Positions 6,371-12,699 of a stretch of DNA of 12,699 nt are shown in pieces. Every line of letters begins with the position of its first letter. Position 1 is the stretch's first letter. Origin of the DNA: IDS-8 sp964607425 (lineage in GTDB: Bacteria > Pseudomonadota > Gammaproteobacteria > Steroidobacterales > Woeseiaceae); contig CAZSKQ010000100.1 in assembly GCA_964607425.1 (NCBI GenBank), positions 1-12,699 on the forward strand. Reading direction: 5' to 3'. The notes beneath the pieces are model-generated. The model did no database searches, had not been told where the DNA came from, and was given only the letters and a program-made list of their open reading frames with translations. The position numbers were made by a program, and so were the translations under genes.

Positions 6371-7042
6371 ATGGTCACAATAGAAATGATGCCCGAATCC
6401 CACACCCCGACTTGCTTGCTTGGCGGTGTTCGCGTTCCCGACACGGAACCCATCGCCCAGGCCATTGCATACGCTCGCGAGTACACGGAGCCATTCTTGT
6501 TCAATCACGTCATGCGTTCCTGGCTTTTCGCGGCAACTCTCGCTGAAATCTACCGCACTCCGCATGATGCCGAGGTACTGGCGATTGCCACAATTCTGCA
6601 CGACCTTGGCTTGTCGTATACCTTCAACGGCCCGCGGCGCTTCGAAGTGGAAGGAGCGGATGCCGCACGCGACTTCGCCCATGACCTGGGAATCGACGGC
6701 GGCCGCGCACAGCTGATCTGGGATGGTGTCGCCCTCAATTCCACGCCTTCGCTCGCGTTGCACAAAGAGGCCGAGGTCGCGCTTTGTTCAGCCGGCACCG
6801 TTCTGGACTGGTCCGGCCAGGGTATAGAGAAGCTGACCAGGGACCAGTTGGGGAAGATCCTGGACGCATATCCCAGGCTGGATATGAAGCAGCGGTTCAC
6901 GCACGCAATTTGTGGAATTGTCACTTCCCGCCCGCACACGACCTACGACAACTTCACCCGCGATTTCGGGGAACGCTTCGTGCCGGAATATCACGCTCCA
7001 TCCACGGTGGACTATCTGCAGAACGCCCCATTCGCCGAGTAA
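6371..7042 (+). CDS. HD-domain protein, cyanamide hydratase-like
   Basis: A 223-residue soluble protein with an HD-type metal site: His46 in FNHVMRSW, His77-Asp78 in ILHDLGL, and later His131 and Asp146 as possible further ligands. The order (FNH.MR, HDLG, RFEVEGADAARDF, then PRLDMKQRFTHAICG and GERFVPEYH...APF.E at the end) matches the cyanamide hydratase-like branch of HD proteins. Fungal and yeast relatives hydrate cyanamide to urea, but most bacterial members have no proven substrate, so hydratase activity here is unproven. There is no signal peptide, so it is cytoplasmic. The ATG at 6371 has AGAGGAG eight bases upstream; the ATG at 6326 (15 residues longer, weaker AAGGAA site) is an alternative. 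An AraC regulator follows within 25 nt, so they are probably an operon. Confidence 0.85.
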   Translation: MVTIEMMPESHTPTCLLGGVRVPDTEPIAQAIAYAREYTEPFLFNHVMRSWLFAATLAEIYRTPHDAEVLAIATILHDLGLSYTFNGPRRFEVEGADAARDFAHDLGIDGGRAQLIWDGVALNSTPSLALHKEAEVALCSAGTVLDWSGQGIEKLTRDQLGKILDAYPRLDMKQRFTHAICGIVTSRPHTTYDNFTRDFGERFVPEYHAPSTVDYLQNAPFAE

Positions 7043-7066
7043 GCGCGGTTGAACACCGGCGATAGC

Positions 7067-8065
7067 ATGACGTTCGCAATAACCGGGAATTCACTCGTGG
7101 CAACGTCGAACCCAGTCGCACCGAACCGCTTCCCGCATCCAACCACCGCGGTACGATTAAGCGAGTTCATGCCGGGTGCGCCTGTTGTCGACAGTGTGCC
7201 GGCGGGTTGGGCAAACCTGGTAATCAGAGCGTACAGCCTTGCACCCGGAGAAGTATGCTTGCCGCCGGTGCCCGATCCGCGCATTACCATACACATGTCG
7301 CCATGCGCCCACGTCGTCGAACGGTCGTTTGGCAGCGCCTTCTCCACAGCCAGGATCGATGTCGATTGCTTCTCGTACGTACCCCCGAACCACGGTGTTA
7401 CCTGGCGTTGGAGCGATAACGTCGAAGTTCTGCAGATTCAAATCGCACATGGGTTCATTCGACAATACCTGCAAAGACAAACTGGGATTGAAGATCTTGA
7501 AAAGGTCGACCGGTTCGGCTTCCATGATCCGCTGATGGCGCAAATAGGGCGCGCGTGCCTGGCCGAACTGCAAACCCGTAACCCCCGGCCAGACGCCCTC
7601 TACATTGACTCGTTTGCGGCACTGCTTTCAGCGCGGCTGGTTCACCGGCATGTCCCCGTACACCCCGATGATCCAACACACCAGGAACGCCCCGACAACA
7701 AAGGCGTCGACGCGGCAATTTCCTACATCCGCGGTAACCTGGACAAGGAGTTGCACCTGCTCCAGTTAGCGAATATCGCAAACATGAGCGTATATCATTT
7801 TATCCGCCAGTTTCGCAGGGTGACCGGTACGACGCCCCATAAGTATGTTCTCGATCATCGGATAAGCCTCGCTCAGGCGATGCTCCGGAGGAACGCTCTT
7901 TCAATTATCGACATCGGGGAAAAGAGCGGATTCTCCAGCCATAGTCATTTCGCCAATACATTCCGGCGTCTTGTCGGAACCACTCCCACGGCCTACCGCC
8001 GCGGCAAAATCGGCCACCGCTCTACAGACCCAGGCGGCTCCAGTCGATCCGGTGCGAGCCTGTAG
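7067..8065 (+). CDS. AraC-family transcriptional regulator
   Basis: The C-terminal 100 residues form a double helix-turn-helix of AraC/XylS type: GVDAAISYIRGNL, LANIANMSVYHFIRQFRRVTGTTP, then IGEKSGFSSHSHFANTFRRLVGTTPTAYRR. The preceding 200 or so residues look like an AraC ligand-binding-like domain with a beta-rich start, but the effector is not evident. The ATG at 7067 gives 332 residues; a TTG at 7049, seven nt after the HD-domain stop, would add six. Neither has a strong ribosome site, so coupling to the HD gene is likely. Possible targets are its own operon (phased TTAAC repeats), the cupin, and the redox genes downstream; the convergent HiPIP stop lies 3 nt after its own stop. Confidence 0.93.
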   Translation: MTFAITGNSLVATSNPVAPNRFPHPTTAVRLSEFMPGAPVVDSVPAGWANLVIRAYSLAPGEVCLPPVPDPRITIHMSPCAHVVERSFGSAFSTARIDVDCFSYVPPNHGVTWRWSDNVEVLQIQIAHGFIRQYLQRQTGIEDLEKVDRFGFHDPLMAQIGRACLAELQTRNPRPDALYIDSFAALLSARLVHRHVPVHPDDPTHQERPDNKGVDAAISYIRGNLDKELHLLQLANIANMSVYHFIRQFRRVTGTTPHKYVLDHRISLAQAMLRRNALSIIDIGEKSGFSSHSHFANTFRRLVGTTPTAYRRGKIGHRSTDPGGSSRSGASL

Positions 8066-8081
8066 CTGCTATTTCGCTACA
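8061..8081. terminator. Small hairpin across two convergent stop codons
   Basis: TGTAGC (8061-8066) pairs with GCTACA (8076-8081) around a 9-nt loop. It covers the AraC stop and the HiPIP stop. It may help terminate both transcripts, but the stem is short and there is no strong T-tract. Confidence 0.35.
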
Positions 8082-8365
8082 AACAGCATGCACCACCCGT
8101 CGGCCGCAATGTCTCCCTGAACCACTTTGCACTGGCCCCGGGAGGAACCCTGGCCCGGTGGTATGTAGTAGATGCATTCGCTGCACCGTTGCCGATTTTT
8201 CGGCGTGTCCTGGTACTTCACCGCATCCCTTGGCGCTTTCGGGTTCTCTGCAGCGTAGCCGCGGTTGGCAACCGACCAGCCTGGCAGTGCCGCAACGCCG
8301 GTGATGATTGCAGCGCGCTTGAGAAATCCGCGTCGGGACGATTTATCAACCGAATGTTTGTTCAC
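8069..8365 (-). CDS. High-potential iron-sulfur protein (HiPIP), Tat-exported
   Basis: A 98-residue protein with a textbook Tat signal, SRRGFLK at residues 10-16, followed by a hydrophobic stretch (AAIITGVAALPGW). The mature part carries the four HiPIP cysteines C61-x2-C64-x14-C79-x12-C92, in CSECIYY...GQCKVVQG...GWCMLF, which would hold one 4Fe-4S cluster of high potential. HiPIPs are small periplasmic electron carriers that feed reaction centres or terminal oxidases; in Acidithiobacillus the HiPIP Iro is linked to iron oxidation. The start is GTG with an AAGGAGG site six bases upstream. It is divergent from the cytochrome c / Cyc2-like operon, and the shared 223-nt promoter region suggests one redox system. 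Confidence 0.95.
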   Translation of the reverse strand: MNKHSVDKSSRRGFLKRAAIITGVAALPGWSVANRGYAAENPKAPRDAVKYQDTPKNRQRCSECIYYIPPGQGSSRGQCKVVQGDIAADGWCMLFVAK

Positions 8366-8588
8366 ACGTGGCCTCCTTTCTTATCAAGACAACACAGTAA
8401 GCAAGTACGTTGAAGCAGCATCGCGTTTACGCGACGTGCAAGTCTTGTCGAAAAACGTGCTCCGTGTGAACCCCCGATCGAGTGTGGTTGCGTAGCAATT
8501 ATTTCCAATCAATCGAGCAAGTTTTCGATAGAGATCACGAGCGGCACGTCCTAAAGTTTTGCAAGCATCCACTATAAGGAGCTGCAAG
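8366..8588. promoter_or_regulatory. Divergent promoter region, HiPIP / cytochrome c
   Basis: 223 nt with no supported coding frame. It holds the AAGGAGG of HiPIP on the minus strand, a short inverted repeat TCGCGTTTACGCGA (8421-8434), CAAGTCTTG (8439-8447), an AT-rich patch near 8496-8515 that could carry a promoter toward the cytochrome, and the AAGGAG of the cytochrome gene. Confidence 0.45.
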
Positions 8589-9026
8589 ATGAAACGGTTC
8601 GGCACCTCTCTCTCGCGCGGCTTGATCTCGGGCTTTGTCGTGTTCGTTGTGTTCGCCGTCGCGATGTTATGGCTACCCGGAAGGCCGGGCTACGCCGCGG
8701 AAGCTTCGGCAGACCAGGCTGTGGGAAAGGCTATTTACGACGCCCGTTGTGCCACCTGCCACGGACCCGGGGGACGCGGCACACCGGACCGGATTCCCGC
8801 TATCGGACCGCCGTTGAACGGCAATCCTTTTGTCACCTACGGTACTTCGGTGGCCCTTCAGCAAGTAATTCGAAACGGCAGGACTGGCTGGAAAGGACGT
8901 TATGACGAGTACCCGAATATGCCCTCTTTCGACGCAACAATGATCGCCGATCTGCGTCCGCTCATTGCCTACTTGAAAGGTGAAATGCAAGAAGCCTCGC
9001 AACAGTCGCCAATCGACAGCGAGTAA
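8589..9026 (+). CDS. Exported or anchored monohaem c-type cytochrome
   Basis: A 145-residue protein. Residues 14-30 form a hydrophobic signal or anchor (FVVFVVFAVAMLWLP), with a possible cleavage near GYAAEAS (37-40). One haem site, CATCH, is at 54-58, and Met111 in YPNMPSF is the likely sixth ligand, as in class I cytochromes with the motif near the N-terminus. About 30 residues after the Met end in an acidic tail. I chose the ATG at 8589 with AAGGAG eight bases upstream; the in-frame ATG at 8559 lacks such a site. Its stop is 43 nt before the Cyc2-like start, so the two form an operon. It is a good candidate for the periplasmic partner that carries electrons from the outer-membrane protein to the inner membrane. 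Confidence 0.92.
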   Translation: MKRFGTSLSRGLISGFVVFVVFAVAMLWLPGRPGYAAEASADQAVGKAIYDARCATCHGPGGRGTPDRIPAIGPPLNGNPFVTYGTSVALQQVIRNGRTGWKGRYDEYPNMPSFDATMIADLRPLIAYLKGEMQEASQQSPIDSE

Positions 9027-9069
9027 CGTTTTCATTGTCGGGATTTTGCAAGGCCCCGAGGAGACAACA

Positions 9070-10557
9070 ATGACAAAGCCGAATCGAATGACCCCGGTCG
9101 TGGCCATCATGTTCTTCGCCGCAACCATCATCATCCTGGTAAGCGCGTTCTTTCCACGTTCCGCCGGAGCCGTGCCGGGCTATGCCCGACAAACCGGCCT
9201 TGATTGCAATTCATGCCATGTTGGTTTCAATCCCGTACCGCTATTCACGCGTACGGGGCGGCTCTTCCTGCTTCGGGGGTATACACAGCCTGATTCAATA
9301 CAGGGGGAGCTTCGTCAAACCGGCTTCGATGCCGAGGGCGAAGAAACGCCCGAGTATGGCGGTAATTATCTCGCACTGAACTGGAAGGATTTCCTCTCGG
9401 CGCGCTTCGTCAGCTCGCTGGTTTCCGACGGAGCCGGTGTTGATGGAGAAGACAGGCCAACCACATCGACTATCGGCAGCCGGATCGCACTATTCTTCAC
9501 CGGACCCATCACGGACTGGCTGGGAATCTGGACGGAAATCGGCTACATCGGCAACCAGGCGCTCGTTTCGGTCAGCGAACCGACTGCCGGTAACAAGACA
9601 AACAAGAATTACTTCGCATACGATGAAATCCGCTTGACCGCCAGTTGGATGGTCGGGAAAGACGATTTCTTTGGCTTCGTTGCGGGCAACGAGTCGCCCG
9701 ATGCACACACGGAATTCGTGTTTCCGCTCTACCAGTTGCGGCCGTGGGGATATGGACAGGGCGGCGTCGGTAATGCGTTCTCCACCTCGACCTTTACTAC
9801 CTATGGATTCTGGAATAATCGTTGGCTGACGCAGTATTCAATCAGCACAGGCGATCTGGATCCGTCCTGGAGCAACGGCCACAACGACTACATCGCAATC
9901 GGCTATAACGGCCTGCCGGGAACGGGAGAGCAGTTCCGCCGCCATGGCAATGATCTTTGGCTGCTGGCTGAATACATGACGGGAGAAAATCAAGGCTCCC
10001 AGGTCAACAGTTTCAAGACCAGTTTGCTTTGCCCCGGGGACTGTCCGCCTGGCGTAAGTGATCGGAATTTCTCCATCACCAACAGCTTGGGGTACCAGGG
10101 TGAAACGATAGCCGATCTCGCGCAGTTCAATGGAACCGGCATAGAGCTGGTATCCGACTTCGATGCATTGAGACTCGCTGTTCACTCGATTGTGGCGGAC
10201 TGGGGACCGCATTCCTGGTACCAGAGCCTGGCCTATATCCGGAACGAGCAGGACTATATCAGCGGAGCCAGCTCCGAGCGTTCCGCGATCGGTTACCAGC
10301 TTCGCTACTTCTATAACCGTACATACGGGCTCTCCTTCTACGCGAACAAGGACTTCAGCTACGACTACCGGGATCGGCTGGGTGTCAACCATGAGGCCTA
10401 CACGCACCTTAACTGGGGCCTGGGTTTCCTTTGGGCTCCCGCTATGAACATGAACTTCCTGGCAAGCTACAGCCCGAGCCACACGACGGTGCTCGATCGG
10501 GACAACTATCAGGATGATGGCCGATCGTTCAGCATCACCCTGGACTACCTCTTCTGA
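9070..10557 (+). CDS. Cyc2-like fused monohaem cytochrome c / outer-membrane beta-barrel
   Basis: A 495-residue protein. A signal peptide (hydrophobic 10-28, possible cleavage after SAGA near 34) leads into a short cytochrome segment with one haem site, CNSCH at 46-50, inside PGYARQTGLDCNSCH and followed by GRLFLLRGYT. This arrangement matches the N-terminus of Cyc2 and related fused cytochrome-porins, where ARQTG...CxxCH...FG..F...GY is typical. The remainder (about 95-495) alternates polar and aromatic residues as in beta-strands and ends in SFSITLDYLF, with the C-terminal Phe typical of outer-membrane barrels. Cyc2 proteins oxidise ferrous iron at the cell surface; whether this one does is unproven. 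Cys321 and Cys325 (CPGDC) lie in a probable loop and are unusual. The ATG has GAGGAG upstream. Confidence 0.82.
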   Translation: MTKPNRMTPVVAIMFFAATIIILVSAFFPRSAGAVPGYARQTGLDCNSCHVGFNPVPLFTRTGRLFLLRGYTQPDSIQGELRQTGFDAEGEETPEYGGNYLALNWKDFLSARFVSSLVSDGAGVDGEDRPTTSTIGSRIALFFTGPITDWLGIWTEIGYIGNQALVSVSEPTAGNKTNKNYFAYDEIRLTASWMVGKDDFFGFVAGNESPDAHTEFVFPLYQLRPWGYGQGGVGNAFSTSTFTTYGFWNNRWLTQYSISTGDLDPSWSNGHNDYIAIGYNGLPGTGEQFRRHGNDLWLLAEYMTGENQGSQVNSFKTSLLCPGDCPPGVSDRNFSITNSLGYQGETIADLAQFNGTGIELVSDFDALRLAVHSIVADWGPHSWYQSLAYIRNEQDYISGASSERSAIGYQLRYFYNRTYGLSFYANKDFSYDYRDRLGVNHEAYTHLNWGLGFLWAPAMNMNFLASYSPSHTTVLDRDNYQDDGRSFSITLDYLF

Positions 10558-10626
10558 TCGGTCGCAGAGCGGCTCCTGCAGCGTGAAGCACCGGAATGAC
10601 ACTCCGCGCCAGCACGTTCGGACCGC
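10558..10626. other. Short convergent gap
   Basis: This gap lies between the ends of the Cyc2-like and NhaA-fusion genes. I see no strong hairpin or T-tract here. Confidence 0.3.
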
Positions 10627-12456
10627 CTACTCCGGTGTGGCGTGGGCACCCCGTAACAACGACACGCCTGTGACGGCCGACAGCACCGATGCTGCAAACA
10701 CCGCGATCTTCGCGGCCGTGAAATCCGCCTCGAGCGGGAACGCCTGGGCAGCAATGAACAGCGACATAGTGAAACCGATGCCGCCCAGCGCCCCGGCCCC
10801 GGCCAGTTGCCGCCAGGAATACTCGGGCGGCTTGGTCGCGAGGCCGGTGGCGACCGCAAGCAGCGCGGCCAGGGTGATACCGAGCGGCTTGCCCACGACA
10901 AGTCCGGTCATGATGGCGAGCACGAGCGAGGCATGGCCGCCGAGCACGTCGGCGGTCATCGCGACGCCGGCATTAGCCAGTGCGAAGATCGGCAGCACAA
11001 TATAGCTCGAGCGCGCACCTGCATGCCGCAGGAGCCGGTCGGCGGGCGATTCGAGCCGATCGTGAATCAAGTCCAGCGCCCACATCGCGGGGAGCGAAGG
11101 ACCGTTGCGCAAAACATCGCCGCCTTTCTGTGCCTCTGCCGCAATAATGGCATCGGCCTGCGCGGACAATGTGCGCAGGTTGGCCGGCGGGCGGGTCGGT
11201 ATGAACAGCGCGAGCATGACGCCGGCCAGCGTGGGGTGCAGCCCACCCTTGTACACGCAGAACCAGAGCACCGCGCCGAGGAGCGCGTACGGCGTCACGC
11301 GGTAGATGTGCCAGCGATCGAACAGCGCCAGCAACGTAGTAATAGCCGCGGCCGCCCCGAGATACTCGAAGTCCAGGCTACCCGAATAGAACAAGGCGAC
11401 CACAACGATAGCGCCGATGTCGTCGACGATAGCGGCGGCCGTAAGGAAGATGCGGAGCTCGACCGGCACGCGTGCCCCCATCAGGGCAATCAGCGCGACC
11501 GCAAAAGCCGTGTCCGTGGCCATGGGCACGCCCCAGCCCCGCGCCCAGGCACCGTCGGGAAGGATCAGCATGTAGATGAGGGCCGGGACCAACATGCCGC
11601 CGATGGCAGCCGCGATGGGCAGCGCCGCGGATCGTCTCCCGGCGAGATGGCCGACCGTGAACTCGCGCTTGATTTCGAGCCCGACGACCAGGAAAAAGAT
11701 CGACAACAGACCGTCGTCAATCCAATCCGGCAATGACATTCCGAATGCTGTGCCACCAAGGCGGAGCTCGAGAGGCTGCTCCCAGAACGACTGAAAGGCG
11801 GGACCGAACGGGGAATTCGCGATCGCCACCGCGAGCACTGCGGCGAGCAGCAGCAGGACGCCCGCCGACGGACCCCAGCTCGCGAAATCGAGAGCCGCCG
11901 AGCGTACGCGATGGCCGAGCGTGTTGAGCATCGCATCGGAAAGCGAGATTTCGTCCCACGGCCCATCGTACAGGCGCCCGTTGATGAAGAAGGATGGCGT
12001 GAAGCGCACGCCACTGGCTTGCGCGCTTCTTTCGTCGTCGTCGACGCGTTCGCGTGCATGTCGCTCGGACGCTGCCGCCTCCATGGGACTTTTCCGGTCC
12101 AGTTCCAGTTCGGCGGCAACTGAGACGAGATCGTCTTCGGTCAGGATGGTCGAGCGGGTCATCAGGTCGATGTGCGCGCGCCAGAAGTGCTCTTCATCAC
12201 CGGCGCGTTCGGCGAGCTCGGCGGCGCGACGGGCGATGTCGCTGCCCGTCAGCGGCCGGTGCCGGAACACGTAGGATATACGGTCGCCGAATCGATCGCG
12301 GACGGCGGCAACCTGTTCGTTCGCCGAGCGGCAGTGCGGGCAGGCATAGCTGCCGTACTCCACGAGCGAGATTCGGGCGGCAGCGTCCCCGAGTATATGG
12401 TCACGTGTCGGATCGACGGGTTGCGAAAGGCGGCTGCCGGATTTCGTTCGCAGCAT
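10627..12456 (-). CDS. nhaA: DsbA-like thioredoxin domain fused to Na+/H+ antiporter NhaA
   Basis: A 609-residue fusion. Residues about 15-185 form a DsbA/FrnE-like thioredoxin fold with CPHC at 39-42 and the cis-Pro loop FTPSFFING (Pro154). Residues about 195-605 are a full NhaA with the ion-site residues: Asp315 in MATDTAFA, Asp345-Asp346 in AIVDDIGA, and Lys523 in VGKPLG (equivalents of E. coli D133, D163/D164 and K300). NhaA exports Na+ in exchange for H+ across the inner membrane. There is no signal peptide; in E. coli NhaA the N-terminus faces the cytoplasm, so the thioredoxin domain should too, unlike classical DsbA. Such fusions are known in databases, but their role is unclear; redox control of transport is one idea. 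The ATG at 12456 has GGAG upstream. Confidence 0.95.
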   Translation of the reverse strand: MLRTKSGSRLSQPVDPTRDHILGDAAARISLVEYGSYACPHCRSANEQVAAVRDRFGDRISYVFRHRPLTGSDIARRAAELAERAGDEEHFWRAHIDLMTRSTILTEDDLVSVAAELELDRKSPMEAAASERHARERVDDDERSAQASGVRFTPSFFINGRLYDGPWDEISLSDAMLNTLGHRVRSAALDFASWGPSAGVLLLLAAVLAVAIANSPFGPAFQSFWEQPLELRLGGTAFGMSLPDWIDDGLLSIFFLVVGLEIKREFTVGHLAGRRSAALPIAAAIGGMLVPALIYMLILPDGAWARGWGVPMATDTAFAVALIALMGARVPVELRIFLTAAAIVDDIGAIVVVALFYSGSLDFEYLGAAAAITTLLALFDRWHIYRVTPYALLGAVLWFCVYKGGLHPTLAGVMLALFIPTRPPANLRTLSAQADAIIAAEAQKGGDVLRNGPSLPAMWALDLIHDRLESPADRLLRHAGARSSYIVLPIFALANAGVAMTADVLGGHASLVLAIMTGLVVGKPLGITLAALLAVATGLATKPPEYSWRQLAGAGALGGIGFTMSLFIAAQAFPLEADFTAAKIAVFAASVLSAVTGVSLLRGAHATPE

Positions 12457-12495
12457 TCGTATCGCTCCGTCAGGTCAAGCAGCGCTATACGGCAG

Positions 12496-12527
12496 CGAAT
12501 ACTCCTGCCATATGGCGCCAGCATTCG
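12496..12527. promoter_or_regulatory. Imperfect 32-bp palindrome, operator candidate
   Basis: CGAAT, six bases, GCCATATGGC, six bases, ATTCG are placed symmetrically around 12511/12512. The site lies 40-71 nt upstream of the NhaA-fusion start, at about the position held by the 18-bp palindrome in front of the cupin leader. A dimeric repressor is plausible. Confidence 0.4.
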
Positions 12528-12584
12528 TTATGCCCAGCGCGGCTGTCTTGATGGTTTTGGCGATCACTTGCACCGTATTGACAT
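12512..12584 (-). repeat. Shared upstream element, copy B (in front of the NhaA fusion)
   Basis: This is the counterpart of 6089-6160: block TGTCTTG...GATCACTTGCACCG at 12544-12575 agrees at 28 of 32 positions, and ATGGCG..AGCAT at 12512-12524 agrees at 11 of 13. Its left block overlaps the palindrome at 12496-12527. Confidence 0.6.
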
Positions 12585-12600
12585 TGCAACTTCGTGCAAG

Positions 12601-12620
12601 GCTTTTCGCCAGGCGAAAGC
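12601..12620. terminator. Hairpin downstream of the PIN-domain gene
   Basis: GCTTTTCGCC and GGCGAAAGC pair as a stem around a single A, with one bulged T. It lies 6 nt after the stop of the partial PIN gene and could end its transcript. Confidence 0.4.
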
Positions 12621-12625
12621 GTCGA

Positions 12626-12699
12626 TCAATCTTCTATAAGCAAGCCCACATCGGTGTGCAGTGCGGCGAGCCCCCGATCGAAAGTCACGAGTCTTCCAC
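12626..12699 (-). CDS. 3' end of a VapC-like PIN-domain toxin (partial)
   Basis: The last 23 codons of a minus-strand gene are in the window, reading GRLVTFDRGLAALH...GLLIED and a TGA. The (L/V)TFDRGL segment matches the C-terminal T-x-D motif of VapC PIN-domain ribonucleases, whose Asp helps bind the metal. VapC toxins cleave RNA, often tRNA, and are silenced by a VapB antitoxin usually encoded just upstream, which here would lie outside the window. The call rests on a short segment. Confidence 0.6.
   Translation of the reverse strand, partial: GRLVTFDRGLAALHTDVGLLIED

Larger units (their letters stand above)
12457..12625. promoter_or_regulatory. Promoter region of the NhaA fusion
   Basis: 169 nt between vapC-like and nhaA genes on the same strand. 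It contains the 32-bp symmetric palindrome (12496-12527), the second copy of the shared element (12512-12584) and the hairpin after the PIN gene (12601-12620). Confidence 0.5.

Noticed and set aside
8436..8475. Possible third copy of the shared upstream element before HiPIP
   Set aside because: Short matches only (GTCTTG in one orientation, GTGCAAGT in the other), about 12 nt closer to the start than the other two copies; too weak to call.
8545..8575. Sigma-54-like promoter before the cytochrome c gene (GGCACG...TTGCA)
   Set aside because: The distance between the GG and GC elements is 16 nt instead of 10.
10807..11736. 309-codon open frame on the + strand across the NhaA part
   Set aside because: It is a shadow of the antiporter gene in GC-rich DNA, rich in Arg, Gly and Gln with no domain.
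12490..12580. Integron attC-like site
   Set aside because: There is an inverted-repeat structure but no convincing GTTRRRY/RYYYAAC core pair and no cassette arrangement around it.
12578..12583. Perfect TTGACA -35 hexamer on the + strand
   Set aside because: There is no -10-like hexamer at 16-18 nt and no + strand gene follows.

Overview
The window is GC-rich (about 60 percent by eye) and looks like a chromosomal segment of a Gram-negative proteobacterium. Supporting features are a Tat-exported HiPIP, an outer-membrane beta-barrel ending in Phe, a long 'triple tyrosine' histidine kinase with a LuxR/NarL partner, and a winged-helix regulator of a type common in beta- and gammaproteobacteria. 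I lean to a gammaproteobacterium (Xanthomonadales/Steroidobacter-like) or Burkholderiales, but cannot fix the taxon. No tRNA, rRNA, CRISPR array or intact mobile element was seen.

Left part (1-5246): a possible partial gene end on the + strand; a small DoxX-like membrane protein (-); divergent from it a GTG-started periplasmic-sensor histidine kinase overlapping by 8 nt with a NarL/LuxR response regulator (+); a two-stem hairpin in the convergent gap; then a winged-helix regulator (-) that looks like an internally deleted wHTH-ATPase-TPR protein. Two NarL-type palindromes sit in front of the kinase/DoxX pair and the winged-helix gene, at nearly the same distance from the start codons, suggesting a local regulon of the response regulator.

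Middle part (5521-8065): an exported cupin (-) preceded by a 15-codon leader or remnant that starts like an NAD(P)-binding oxidoreductase; then, divergent, an HD-domain protein of the cyanamide hydratase-like type followed closely by an AraC-family regulator (+). The 379-nt gap between cupin and HD gene holds an 18-bp perfect palindrome, helically phased TTAAC repeats and a possible 19-codon ORF.

Redox module (8069-10557): a Tat-type high-potential iron-sulfur protein (-) divergent from a two-gene operon (+) of a membrane-anchored or exported monohaem cytochrome c and a fused monohaem cytochrome / beta-barrel protein resembling Cyc2, the outer-membrane iron oxidase. These three parts could form an electron path from the cell surface through the periplasm (Cyc2-like to cytochrome c and/or HiPIP). 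This is the most interesting system in the window.

Right part (10627-12699): a DsbA-like thioredoxin domain fused to a complete NhaA Na+/H+ antiporter (-), and at the edge the 3' end of a VapC-like PIN-domain toxin (-). The region upstream of the NhaA fusion is clearly similar to the region upstream of the cupin leader at the same distance from the start codons, so the two are likely co-regulated or one promoter region was copied.
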